From positions 1-14,431 of the forward strand of contig CAJMEU010000065.1 of NCBI GenBank assembly GCA_905212515.1: 14,431 nt of DNA, in the 5' to 3' direction. Shown here piece after piece: positions 1 through 6,363 of the stretch; position 1 is the first letter of the stretch, and every line of letters begins with the position of its first letter. The notes under the pieces were generated by a model. It searched no databases. It was not told where the DNA came from and was given only the letters and a program-made list of their open reading frames with translations. A program made the position numbers and the translations under genes. The stretch comes from an uncultured Oscillospiraceae bacterium. GTDB taxonomy: Bacteria; Bacillota; Clostridia; Oscillospirales; Ruminococcaceae.

Positions 1-15
1 ACGGCGGAGCGCCGA
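1..15 (-). other. Short GC hairpin at the window edge, possibly the start of a terminator after ribU
   Basis: Directly after the ribU stop codon, bases 2-6 (CGGCG) pair with 10-14 (CGCCG) around a 3-nt loop. This is where a transcription terminator would be expected, but the window ends before any T-tract could be seen, so the assignment stays open. Confidence 0.25.
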
Positions 16-534
16 CTAGAGCAGAAAAGTGACCAAACTCTTGAGCGCCGCCTGCCTCAGATTGAAGGGGAGGATGGCCGGCACCAGCATGGCCACCACT
101 TCGCCCACGGGCGCGCCCATGAACAGCGGCGTGAACACCAGGTTGCAGCCCACCATCACCAGCGTCTGCGTCAGGGTGCCCACGGCCAGGGCCAGCGCGG
201 CGCCGCCCCGGGTGTGGCGCTGCCGGTAGATGAGACCGGCCAGCACACAGAAGCTGCCGGTGGCCAGGATGTGCATCACGATGCCGATCCAGCTGCTGGC
301 CGCGCTGACGGTGAGGCCCTGGATGAGGCTGACCACGACCGTCAGCTGCAGGCCGGCCCAAGGGCCGAAGAGGAACATGCCGATAAAAATGGGGATGTCG
401 GCCGGGTCGTACTCCAGAAACGGCGCGGCGGGCAGCAGCGGGAAATGGACGACGGCCACCAGTACGATGGCAATGGCCGCCAGCATGGCCAGGGTGACCA
501 TGCGTTTGGTGCGTGCTGTGGTTTGTGTTTTCAT
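16..534 (-). CDS. ribU: Riboflavin ECF transporter S component (RibU-type)
   Basis: Substrate-binding membrane subunit of an energy-coupling-factor transporter. Paired with an ECF ATPase/T module encoded elsewhere, it would import riboflavin across the cytoplasmic membrane. The 172-residue product has a basic N-terminus (KTQTTARTKR) and five to six hydrophobic segments. It carries family hallmarks visible by eye: FLEYDPADIPIFIG near residues 38-51, the MHILAT segment in the middle, and PFN close to the C-terminus. The frame stays open upstream to 615, but I chose the ATG at 534 because GGAGGT lies 7 nt before it and because the upstream part runs through the riboswitch terminator. Regulation is by the FMN riboswitch in its leader, which independently supports the riboflavin assignment. 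The gene has its own promoter, so it need not be co-transcribed with the lipoprotein gene upstream. Confidence 0.93.
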   Translation of the reverse strand: MKTQTTARTKRMVTLAMLAAIAIVLVAVVHFPLLPAAPFLEYDPADIPIFIGMFLFGPWAGLQLTVVVSLIQGLTVSAASSWIGIVMHILATGSFCVLAGLIYRQRHTRGGAALALAVGTLTQTLVMVGCNLVFTPLFMGAPVGEVVAMLVPAILPFNLRQAALKSLVTFLL

Positions 535-580
535 TGCGAAGACCTCCAGGCAAATTTTTTTGAGGCCTGTTTTAGGAAAC

Positions 581-612
581 AAAAAGCGTCCTTTCCATCT
601 GGGAAAGGGCGC
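581..612 (-). terminator. Intrinsic terminator of the FMN riboswitch expression platform
   Basis: On the minus strand, GCGcCCTTTCC (612-602) pairs with GGAAAGGaCGC (596-586), with one C/A mismatch and a 5-nt loop, followed by five Ts (585-581). It lies between the riboswitch aptamer and the ribU ATG, as expected for transcriptional attenuation when FMN is bound. Confidence 0.85.
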
Positions 613-632
613 CATGACGCACGGACAGCGTC

Positions 633-745
633 GTTTCTTTCATCCGGACTATACCGTCGGCTTCGGAATCTCACCGAATCAGCACCCCGGGAAGGGATGG
701 TCGCGGGCTTTACCGCCGGTGGGGAATTTCACCCCGCCCTGAAAC
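633..745 (-). ncRNA. FMN riboswitch (RFN element) controlling ribU
   Basis: The minus strand carries the conserved RFN blocks in order: AGGGCGGGGTGAAATTCCC, ACCGGCGGTAA, GCCCGCGA, TGATTCGGTGAGATTCCGA, AGCCGACGGTATAGTCCGGAT and GAAAGA. The closing P1 helix can be drawn as GTTTC (745-741 on the minus strand) with GAAAC (637-633). A promoter sits just upstream and an intrinsic terminator just downstream. Known behaviour of the family is that FMN binding stabilises the aptamer and allows termination, switching off riboflavin uptake when flavin is plentiful. Confidence 0.97.
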
Positions 746-758
746 AGACTACACTTGC

Positions 759-787
759 AGTATAGCGCAGATGGGCGATAAAATCAA
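759..787 (-). promoter_or_regulatory. Sigma-A promoter of the riboswitch-ribU transcript
   Basis: Minus strand -35 TTGATT (787-782) and -10 TATACT (764-759) with an exact 17-nt spacer, placed so that transcription starts just before the RFN element. The -35 hexamer overlaps the stop codon of the lipoprotein gene upstream. Confidence 0.85.
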
Positions 788-1575
788 CTGTTTTCCAGAA
801 CCGCGCGCAAAATTTCATCGTTCACCTCCACCGCCACGTCTCCGGTACCCGGCAGGCTGTACACGACCCCATAAGTGCGCGCCACCCGCTGCTGGGCGGA
901 CAAGGGGCTAGGCGTTATCTCCACGGCCGCCAGCTCTTCCCGCGGGATCTTTCTACCTGTGTCCCGTTCGAACACGACGGACTGGGCCAGCAGGCCCAGA
1001 TAACTGCCTGTTTCGTCGGTGACGGCCTCCTGCGTGACGCGATAGCGCTGCGCGCCATGCACCAGTACGCGGCAGTCCTGCCCCAGCGCCCAATCCGGCG
1101 TTTCCCCGCTTTCGGGGCGCGGGGCATACAGGGCGTGCCCCGCCGCGTCGGCTTCGGGCACCAGGGGATGCAGCGCGCCGGCGATCTCCACCAGCAGGCC
1201 GTTCTGCCGGGCCGTGTCCGCGTAAACACCCCCATAGGGTATCAGCGTCATCGGGTCCTCCTGCGCCAGGGCGCGCAGCACTTCATAATCGCCCAGGGCG
1301 GTGCTGGCGGCGAACCCGCCCGTTTCGTCCACCAGCATCCAGCGCTCCACCCGGCCCGTCCAGGCGCCTCGGCGTTCTTCCGGCGCCGTCTCGTTCAGCA
1401 CGGCCCACGCGCCGTCCGGGCCGGACAAATGCGCCAGGCTGCCCTCTTCCAACGTATAGACAGGTTTGTCCCGGACTGCCGTCTCGCGCAGGTGCATCAA
1501 GGTCTCCAAAGCGCCGCAGCCGCACAGCTGCACGGCCAGCAGCAAGCAGACCAGGCCCATGGCCATCCGTTTCAT
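784..1575 (-). CDS. Putative lipoprotein with an internal repeat, function unknown
   Basis: A 263-residue exported protein. The N-terminus (KRMAMG, a hydrophobic stretch, then LCGC) looks like a type II signal peptide with a lipobox, so the mature protein would be anchored by a Cys near residue 20 on the outer face of the membrane. The body is soluble and acidic, with no cysteine cluster or enzyme motif I recognise. Two segments look alike: GVYADT...LLVEIAGALHPLV in the middle and GVVYSL...VAVEVNDEILRAV at the end, suggesting two related domains. The general look, with repeated VxVNG-like strands, recalls NisI/SpaI-family lantibiotic immunity lipoproteins, but that is a weak resemblance from memory and no lantibiotic genes are nearby. 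The frame extends to 1599. I chose the ATG at 1575 because AGGAG lies 8 nt before it. Confidence 0.8.
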   Translation of the reverse strand: MKRMAMGLVCLLLAVQLCGCGALETLMHLRETAVRDKPVYTLEEGSLAHLSGPDGAWAVLNETAPEERRGAWTGRVERWMLVDETGGFAASTALGDYEVLRALAQEDPMTLIPYGGVYADTARQNGLLVEIAGALHPLVPEADAAGHALYAPRPESGETPDWALGQDCRVLVHGAQRYRVTQEAVTDETGSYLGLLAQSVVFERDTGRKIPREELAAVEITPSPLSAQQRVARTYGVVYSLPGTGDVAVEVNDEILRAVLENS

Positions 1576-1621
1576 CTTCATCACTCCTTTGGCTTTCATG
1601 ATACAGGGGATTTCTGAAGAT

Positions 1622-1651
1622 TTTATAAGGGCTGGAATAGATTTGTACCAA
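1622..1651 (-). promoter_or_regulatory. Possible promoter of the lipoprotein gene
   Basis: Minus strand TTGGTA (1651-1646) and TATAAA (1627-1622) separated by 18 nt, in the AT-rich divergent spacer, 46 nt before the chosen ATG. Both hexamers are imperfect, so this is tentative. Confidence 0.4.
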
Positions 1652-1690
1652 ATGCGGCAAAAGTCGAAATATTTGATAATAAATTGATAT

Positions 1691-1718
1691 TTGCTCTTTT
1701 TCGCTTATGTGGTACAAT
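1691..1718 (+). promoter_or_regulatory. Promoter of the mscS-lipoprotein operon
   Basis: TTGCTC (1691-1696), 16-nt spacer, and TACAAT (1713-1718) preceded by TGG, giving an extended -10. The expected transcription start is near 1725, which bears on the choice of start codon for the downstream gene. Confidence 0.65.
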
Positions 1719-1729
1719 AAGAGCGAATC

Positions 1730-2833
1730 GTGACGACAAAGGAGGCGCCTGCCCTGACTGTTTTTGAGAATGTGGCCTGGACTGACCTTGTGCCCGGTGC
1801 CTTTTTCCTGGCGGCCTGTGTGGCCGGCGCTTTTTTGTGCGCCCGCCTGCTGGGCCCTTTGGTGGCAAAGGCGGCGCGCCGGCTGAACCACCCCCTGGTG
1901 GCGGATGCGGCCCAGGCCTTTTTGCGGCCTGCCGCTTACAGCCTGGCGGCGATCGGGGTATATGGCGGGGTTAAGCTTCTGCCTGCCCAGCTGCTGGCAG
2001 AAGCGCCCTGGCTGGGTGCGGTGGACGACCTGTGTGCCGCGGCCTGTATCGTTTTCTTTACCTGGGGCCTGGTGCGGGCCGGGCACGTGATCCCCGAGCT
2101 GATCGTGGGCATGGGCAGCAAACTGGACCTGGGGCTGGGCAAGGCGCTGGCCAATTTCCTCACCCGCATCTACCAGGCGGTGGTGCTGTTCATCGCCGCG
2201 GCCATGGTGCTGGGCGTGTTCGGCTTCAATGTGAACGGCGTGCTGGCCGGGCTTGGCCTGGGCGGCTTGTCCTTTGCCCTGGCCGGGCAGGATTTCGTCA
2301 GCAACCTGTTCGGCGGCGTGGTGCTGATCACCGAGCGGCCGTTTGAGATCGGCGATTGGGTGGCCACGCCCGATGTGGAAGGGACTGTGGAGGACATCAC
2401 CCTGCGTTCCACCCGCATCCGCACGCTGGACGGCACGCTGACCACGGTGCCCAACCAGAAATTTTCCGCCGCCGCCATCACCAATTGGTCCCGCATGGAC
2501 CGGCGTCTGGCCAAATTCACCCTGGGCCTTGAATACCGCACCCGGCCCGACGACGTGCGCGCCGTACTGAAGGATGTGCGGGAGATGCTGTGCACCCACC
2601 CTCACGTGCACGCGGATACTGTGCAGGCGCGCCTGTTGGATTTTGGCGCCAGCAGCCTGGACGTGACGGTGCAGTTCTACACCAAGGATACCGCCATCAC
2701 TGAATACCGCGCCGTGCGCGAGGACATCAACTTCCGCATCCTGGACATTTTGGCTGCCCATCAGGTCAGCTTGGCCTTCCCTTCCCGCAGCATCTATTTT
2801 GCAGAGAATCCCCAAAGGAGTGACCCGTTATGA
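1730..2833 (+). CDS. MscS-family mechanosensitive ion channel
   Basis: A tension-gated channel of the cytoplasmic membrane that releases solutes on osmotic downshock. There are about five hydrophobic segments, then the glycine/alanine-rich pore helix (LAGLGLGGLSFALAGQDF), then the MscS beta-domain signature (ITERPFEIGDWV, GTVEDITLRSTRIRTLDG, TVPNQKF) and a C-terminal alpha/beta domain. At about 360 residues it is longer than E. coli MscS and resembles the larger homologues with extra N-terminal helices. The start is uncertain. GTG at 1730 is the only conventional start near the beginning, but it would lie about 5 nt after the predicted transcription start. A perfect AAAGGAGG (1738-1745) inside the frame points 8 nt downstream to an in-frame CTG at 1754, which would give 359 residues. 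The gene overlaps the next one by ATGA. Confidence 0.93.
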   Translation: MTTKEAPALTVFENVAWTDLVPGAFFLAACVAGAFLCARLLGPLVAKAARRLNHPLVADAAQAFLRPAAYSLAAIGVYGGVKLLPAQLLAEAPWLGAVDDLCAAACIVFFTWGLVRAGHVIPELIVGMGSKLDLGLGKALANFLTRIYQAVVLFIAAAMVLGVFGFNVNGVLAGLGLGGLSFALAGQDFVSNLFGGVVLITERPFEIGDWVATPDVEGTVEDITLRSTRIRTLDGTLTTVPNQKFSAAAITNWSRMDRRLAKFTLGLEYRTRPDDVRAVLKDVREMLCTHPHVHADTVQARLLDFGASSLDVTVQFYTKDTAITEYRAVREDINFRILDILAAHQVSLAFPSRSIYFAENPQRSDPL

Positions 2834-3507
2834 AACATTGGCCCATTCTTGCGGCCGCTTGCCTGCTGTGCCTGGCGCTGGCCGCCTGCGGCGGCAAAGC
2901 GCCCGCTTCTTCCGCCGCCGCGCCGCCTTCTTCGGCGCCCTCGTCCCAGAGCGCGGCCGACACCCAGCCCGCGTCCAGTGCGCCGGCCTCTTCCAGCGCG
3001 CCCGCTTCCTCTTCCAGCAGCGCTGCCGCGCCGGAAGAGGATACCAAACGCTATGTGACGCTGAACCTGGCCGGCACCGACCGCTCGGAACTGCTGACGC
3101 TGAACGCTCCGGCCGGCTGGAGCTTTGACGACCGCTCCACCTTCACCGACGAGAGCGGCGCCAAGGCGGCCGAGGTATTGGGCCTGTACCAGGTGCCAGA
3201 CGAACTTTCTTTTCCGGCGGAACTGACCGAGGCCTACGATTATCACGAGGGTGATTTCCCCGAGGGGTACGGCCTGCAGAGCACGTCCAACATCCGGGTG
3301 AACGGGCGGCAGATCCTTACTTATTATTATAAGACCTGGCCCGACGACGCGGACAAGCCCTGGTATCCGCGCTATTGTTTTGTCAACCTGGGCGGCTGGG
3401 TGGTGCAGATCAATTTCTTCACCTTTGCCGAAAACGCCGACGACACTGTATACAGCGAGGTGATCGCCTCAATGGAACTGCATTTGCAAGAGGACAAGGC
3501 CGGTTGA
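2830..3507 (+). CDS. Putative lipoprotein with Ser/Ala-rich linker
   Basis: A 225-residue exported protein of no family I recognise. The N-terminus has a typical lipoprotein signal ending in the lipobox LAAC (Cys near residue 20). It continues with about 45 residues of Ser/Ala/Pro linker, which would let a folded domain stand off the membrane. The remaining roughly 155 residues form a globular domain with strands such as KRYVTLNLAG, aromatic-rich ILTYYYKTWPDD, and WVVQINFFTF. The start ATG (2830) overlaps the mscS stop codon, and AAAGGAG lies inside the end of mscS, so the two genes are translationally coupled. A strong terminator follows. A role in the envelope response to osmotic change is a guess from this coupling only. 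Confidence 0.85.
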   Translation: MKHWPILAAACLLCLALAACGGKAPASSAAAPPSSAPSSQSAADTQPASSAPASSSAPASSSSSAAAPEEDTKRYVTLNLAGTDRSELLTLNAPAGWSFDDRSTFTDESGAKAAEVLGLYQVPDELSFPAELTEAYDYHEGDFPEGYGLQSTSNIRVNGRQILTYYYKTWPDDADKPWYPRYCFVNLGGWVVQINFFTFAENADDTVYSEVIASMELHLQEDKAG

Positions 3508-3519
3508 GCCCTTGTGTTC

Positions 3520-3553
3520 AGCCCCTTCCCGCGGGAAGGGGCTGTTTCTTTTT
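3520..3553 (+). terminator. Strong intrinsic terminator of the mscS operon
   Basis: AGCCCCTTCCC (3520-3530) pairs perfectly with GGGAAGGGGCT (3533-3543) around a 2-nt GC centre, and the T-rich tail GTTTCTTTTT follows. Confidence 0.93.
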
Positions 3554-3574
3554 GCAAATTTTTTTCTTTTCCTA

Positions 3575-3603
3575 TTGACAAGCGGTGCAAGCGGGTATAT
3601 AGT
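3575..3603 (+). promoter_or_regulatory. Promoter of the gntR-ABC operon
   Basis: Consensus -35 TTGACA (3575-3580), 17-nt spacer, -10 TATAGT (3598-3603). The start of transcription would fall near 3610, at the edge of the palindrome described in the operator entry. Confidence 0.9.
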
Positions 3604-3623
3604 GTGCATAGCGTATATATACG
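3595..3623 (+). promoter_or_regulatory. Probable GntR operator overlapping the -10 and start site
   Basis: Inverted repeat GTATATA (3595-3601) and TATATAC (3616-3622) with a 14-nt centre. A perfect 12-bp palindrome CGTATATATACG (3612-3623) overlaps the right arm. The site covers the -10 box and the expected transcription start, so binding of a dimeric GntR protein would block the promoter. Its position directly before a gntR gene suggests autorepression, as is known for YtrA-type regulators. Confidence 0.6.
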
Positions 3624-3641
3624 ATATTTTCGAGGTGAACC

Positions 3642-4016
3642 ATGGACATCATCATCAGCAACAGCAGTGGGAAGCCTATTTATGAGCAGATCACTGCCCA
3701 GATCAAAGGCCAGATCCTATCCGGCGAACTGCAGGCGGGGGACGCCCTGCCCAGCATGCGGGTACTGGCCAAGGAACTGCGCATCAGCGTGATCACCACC
3801 AAGCGCGCCTATGAGGAGCTGGAGCATGACGGTTTCATCGAGACCGTCACGGGAAAAGGCAGCTTTGTGGCCCGGCAGAACACCGAGTTCCTGCGGGAGG
3901 ATGCGCTGCGGCGCGTGGAACAGGCGCTGGAAAACGCCGTGGACATCGCCCGCCACAGCGGTATCTCGGACGACGAGGTGCGGCAGGCATTGTCGCTTTT
4001 ATTAGAGGGAGTTTGA
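3642..4016 (+). CDS. GntR-family transcriptional regulator, YtrA subfamily
   Basis: A 124-residue DNA-binding repressor. Residues about 10-75 form the GntR winged helix (IYEQITAQIKGQILSGEL, then LPSMRVLAKELRIS, then TTKRAYEELEHDGFIET and the wing GKGSFVA). Only about 45 residues of helical C-terminus follow, which is the YtrA pattern rather than FadR or HutC types with large effector domains. The start ATG follows GAGGTGA by 3 nt. The gene is first in an operon with an ABC ATPase and permease, the usual partners of YtrA regulators, which typically respond to cell-envelope stress or antibiotics. A palindromic site lies at its own promoter. The inducer cannot be read from the sequence. Confidence 0.93.
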   Translation: MDIIISNSSGKPIYEQITAQIKGQILSGELQAGDALPSMRVLAKELRISVITTKRAYEELEHDGFIETVTGKGSFVARQNTEFLREDALRRVEQALENAVDIARHSGISDDEVRQALSLLLEGV

Positions 4017-4021
4017 TTGTT

Positions 4022-4888
4022 ATGACGAACAGCATCGAAGTGCGCGGACTGACCAAGCACTACAAGGATTTTTCTTTGCAGGACGTGACGTTCGAGGTGC
4101 CGCAGGGGTCCATCATGGGCTTTATCGGCGAGAACGGCGCCGGCAAGACCACCACCATCAAGTCGATCTTGGGCCTGCTGCACCTGGACGGCGGCACCGT
4201 GCGCGTGATGGGCAAAGACCCTGTGGGCCGGCACCAGACCATCGGCGAGGACGTGGGTGTGGTGATGGAGGGCACCTTCTTCAGCGCGACCATCTGCGCG
4301 GCCGAGATCTGCAGCGCCATGGCGGACCTTCATCCCCGCTGGGACAGCGCGCTGTTTTGGGACTACTGCAAGCGGTTCGCCCTGCCGGAGAAAAAGCCCA
4401 TGAAGGACTATTCCCGCGGCATGAGAGTGAAAATGGCCTTTGCCACCGCGCTGTCCCACCGCCCCAAGCTGCTGATTTTGGACGAGGCCACCAGCGGGTT
4501 GGACCCGGTGGTGCGCAGCGAGATTTTGGACCTGTTTTTGGAGTTCATCCAGGACGAGGAACACAGCGTGCTGCTGTCCAGCCATATCACGTCCGACCTG
4601 GAAAAGGTGGCGGACTACATCACCTTCATCCACGAGGGGAAGATTGTGTTCACGCTGCCCAAGGATGAGATGATGGAGCGGTACGCCATGGTAAAATGCG
4701 GCCGCGGCGAAGAGGGAAAGCTGAACGCCGCCCACGTGGTGGGCCGCCGGGAGACGAAATTTGACGTGGAGCTGCTGGTGGACAACGCGCCCGAAGTGCG
4801 CCGCTGCCACCCCAGCGTGATGCTGGAAGCCGCCACCATTGACGATATCATGACCTTTTTTGCGAAAAGGAGCGCTTACGACCAATGA
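4022..4888 (+). CDS. ABC transporter ATP-binding protein
   Basis: Cytoplasmic ATPase of a two-part ABC transporter (288 residues). Visible motifs are Walker A GENGAGKT (36-43), the signature region YSRGMRVKMA (129-138, a variant of LSGGQ), Walker B LLILDE (149-154) followed by the D-loop SGLD (157-160), and the H-loop His187. The usual Q-loop glutamine appears as Glu in VVMEG (about 80-83), as in some BcrA/YtrB-type ATPases. About 70 residues follow the nucleotide-binding domain. An in-frame TTG lies at 4013, but GGAG at 4008-4011 is only 1 nt from it and 10 nt from the ATG at 4022, so I took the ATG. The gene follows gntR closely and overlaps the permease by ATGA, making a regulator-ATPase-permease operon. 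The substrate is unknown. Confidence 0.95.
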   Translation: MTNSIEVRGLTKHYKDFSLQDVTFEVPQGSIMGFIGENGAGKTTTIKSILGLLHLDGGTVRVMGKDPVGRHQTIGEDVGVVMEGTFFSATICAAEICSAMADLHPRWDSALFWDYCKRFALPEKKPMKDYSRGMRVKMAFATALSHRPKLLILDEATSGLDPVVRSEILDLFLEFIQDEEHSVLLSSHITSDLEKVADYITFIHEGKIVFTLPKDEMMERYAMVKCGRGEEGKLNAAHVVGRRETKFDVELLVDNAPEVRRCHPSVMLEAATIDDIMTFFAKRSAYDQ

Positions 4889-5568
4889 AAACACATGTGA
4901 TCCGCGGTTTGATCAAAAAGGACTGGTACTGTCTGCGCAGCTATTTGATGAAGCAGATCGGGCTGCTGACGGGAATGTATTTGATCATCGGCTTTGTGAT
5001 GAAAAGTATGAGCATGCTGCCCGCCATGCTGATTCTGGGCGTGACCATGAGCCTGACCACCGCTTTCAGCCTGGATGAAACCTCCAACTGGAACGCCTAC
5101 GCCCTGACGATGAACGTCACCCCGCGCCAGCTGGTGGCGGAAAAATATGTGCTGTTCTACAGCGCCATGCTGGGCATTGGGCTGGGCGCCTCGCTGATCG
5201 CCGGCGTGCTGGACGCGCTGCTGTTCGCCGATTCGGACAGCCACGCAGAGATGTTGATGATCGGCATGGGCGGCGGCGTGGCCGTGATGCTGATCTACGC
5301 GCTGGTGACGGCCATCGACATTCCTCTGTTCTTCAAGATGGGCATCGAGAAATCCCGCCTGCCCATGACGCTGACCTTCGTGATCCCCTTTGTCATCATC
5401 TTCCCCACGGCTCAATATTGGGGCCCGCTGCTGGAGGACGCGTTTGACGCCATGTCGCTGCCCGTTCTGGTGGGCGCAATCGGCGGCGGCCTGGTGGTGG
5501 TGATCGCGCTGGCGGTGCTGATTTCCTACCGCGTCAGCGTGTCCATCATGGAGAAGAAAGAGTTTTAG
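4885..5568 (+). CDS. ABC-2 type transporter permease
   Basis: Membrane subunit (227 residues) partnering the ATPase encoded just upstream. After a short amphipathic N-terminus (KTHVIRGLIKKDWYCLRSY) there are about six hydrophobic segments arranged as in small ABC-2 permeases of Firmicutes. A conserved-looking stretch (SLDETSNWNAYALTMNVTPRQLVAEKY) sits between the second and third segments, a feature of this family. The ATG overlaps the ATPase stop codon and AGGAG lies about 12 nt before it. One ATPase and one permease suggest a transporter built as a dimer of each. Export of an antimicrobial or a role in envelope stress is likely from family context, not shown by the sequence. Confidence 0.88.
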   Translation: MKTHVIRGLIKKDWYCLRSYLMKQIGLLTGMYLIIGFVMKSMSMLPAMLILGVTMSLTTAFSLDETSNWNAYALTMNVTPRQLVAEKYVLFYSAMLGIGLGASLIAGVLDALLFADSDSHAEMLMIGMGGGVAVMLIYALVTAIDIPLFFKMGIEKSRLPMTLTFVIPFVIIFPTAQYWGPLLEDAFDAMSLPVLVGAIGGGLVVVIALAVLISYRVSVSIMEKKEF

Positions 5569-5599
5569 TGCCTTTTTGACAGGAAAGGAGCTGGCTTTT

Positions 5600-5815
5600 A
5601 TGAAGAACACGCACAAATGCCCCAAGTGCGGCGGCACGGCGCTGTACCACGTGGCGCCCAGCGAGTGGCTGTTCACCCGCGGCATCAACGCCTATACGGG
5701 CTTGCACAAGGGCGGCAAGGTGCTGATCTCGCGGTTCATCTGCACGGACTGCGGCTATGTGGAAAGCTGGGCCGAGCGCCCGCAGGACCTGGCGGCCCTG
5801 AAAGAAAAACTGTGA
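5600..5815 (+). CDS. Small zinc-ribbon protein
   Basis: A 71-residue protein with two CxxC knuckles, CPKCGG (residues 7-12) and CTDCGY near residue 49, spaced as in a zinc ribbon. Between them lies a basic/aromatic stretch (SEWLFTRGINAYTG). AAAGGAG lies 9 nt before the ATG. The same frame extends to 5576 with another possible start, but that one has no ribosome binding site. The gene begins 31 nt after the permease with no promoter or terminator between, so it is probably the last gene of the gntR-ABC operon. Such proteins are common in Clostridia and mostly uncharacterised. DNA, RNA or protein binding are all possible. Confidence 0.85.
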   Translation: MKNTHKCPKCGGTALYHVAPSEWLFTRGINAYTGLHKGGKVLISRFICTDCGYVESWAERPQDLAALKEKL

Positions 5816-5857
5816 GGCCCTGTCGTTTTGGGACGGGCCGGTACTTTCGTCATCTGC

Positions 5858-5895
5858 AAAAACGGACGGTGGGCAAAAGCCCGCCGTCCGTTTTT
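5858..5895. terminator. Bidirectional intrinsic terminator
   Basis: AAAAACGGACGG-T-GGGC (5858-5874), AAAA loop, GCCC-G-CCGTCCGTTTTT (5879-5895). The T-tract serves the plus-strand operon and the complementary A-tract gives a T-tract for the minus-strand gene that converges here (stop at 5912). A weaker hairpin (GGCCC/GGGCC, about 5817-5840) lies between it and the zinc-ribbon stop codon. Confidence 0.93.
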
Positions 5896-5911
5896 CCTTA
5901 TCGAGGGAACC

Positions 5912-6259
5912 CTATTCCTTTTTGCCGTCCGCGCGGCGCAGGAATTCGGCAAAGGCGAAGACGATGGAGATCACCGTGAGGACGGACACGATCAGCTGGG
6001 CCATATTGCTGGCATAGTCCGCCCGCGCCGGGACGGCCGCGCCCAAGATCAAAAAGTAAGCGCACCAGACAAAGCCCAGGGCCAAAAACAAAAAGGTGAC
6101 GTATTTCAGCACCAAGGCAATTTTATCCAGAAACCTTTTGGCTTCCTTCACCTGTTTTTCCGAATATCCTTTGCGCCAGGCATACCGCAGGCCACCGAGC
6201 AAAAAACCGATGACGACCCCGGCCGAAAGGCCGATGCATATATGATAAAGCAAATCCAT
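5912..6259 (-). CDS. Small three-TM membrane protein, function unknown
   Basis: A 115-residue protein with hydrophobic segments at about residues 6-27, 49-74 and 84-107. A charged cytoplasmic-looking loop separates the first two (RKGYSEKQVKEAKRFLDK), and the tail is basic (RRADGKKE). No family recognised. The frame is open upstream to 6403 but that part is GC-rich and lacks membrane character. I chose the ATG at 6259 because GAGGGAAAAAG precedes it and because a TGATAGAAT promoter element lies 38 nt upstream. The gene appears monocistronic and ends at the bidirectional terminator. Confidence 0.78.
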   Translation of the reverse strand: MDLLYHICIGLSAGVVIGFLLGGLRYAWRKGYSEKQVKEAKRFLDKIALVLKYVTFLFLALGFVWCAYFLILGAAVPARADYASNMAQLIVSVLTVISIVFAFAEFLRRADGKKE

Positions 6260-6296
6260 TTTCTTTTTCCCTCTTCCCCATGCCGCGTTTCTCTTG

Positions 6297-6326
6297 ATTC
6301 TATCACATTCCGCGTCCTTTTGCCAG
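6297..6326 (-). promoter_or_regulatory. Probable promoter of the three-TM protein gene
   Basis: Minus strand -10 TAGAAT (6302-6297) preceded by TGA, an extended -10. The -35 is poor (CTGGCA, 6326-6321, 18-nt spacer), which an extended -10 can compensate. It lies between the GTPase gene stop and the small gene, where I find no clear terminator. Confidence 0.5.
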
Positions 6327-6363
6327 CGGCGCCCTTCTTTTCTTGCCCATCCCGCGCACAGGG

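Noticed and set aside
1283..2815. Open frame of 510 codons on the minus strand across the lipoprotein/mscS junction
   Set aside because: It covers two real genes in opposite directions and the promoter region between them. The product is low-complexity His/Gln/Gly-rich.
2880..3040. Repetitive Ser/Ala/Pro codon run as a DNA repeat or microsatellite
   Set aside because: It encodes the lipoprotein linker in frame with varied codons and there is no exact tandem unit.
5576..5581. TTGACA just before the zinc-ribbon gene as a promoter -35
   Set aside because: A -10 at normal spacing would fall at about 5599-5604, on the start codon, after the ribosome binding site, and no -10-like sequence is there.
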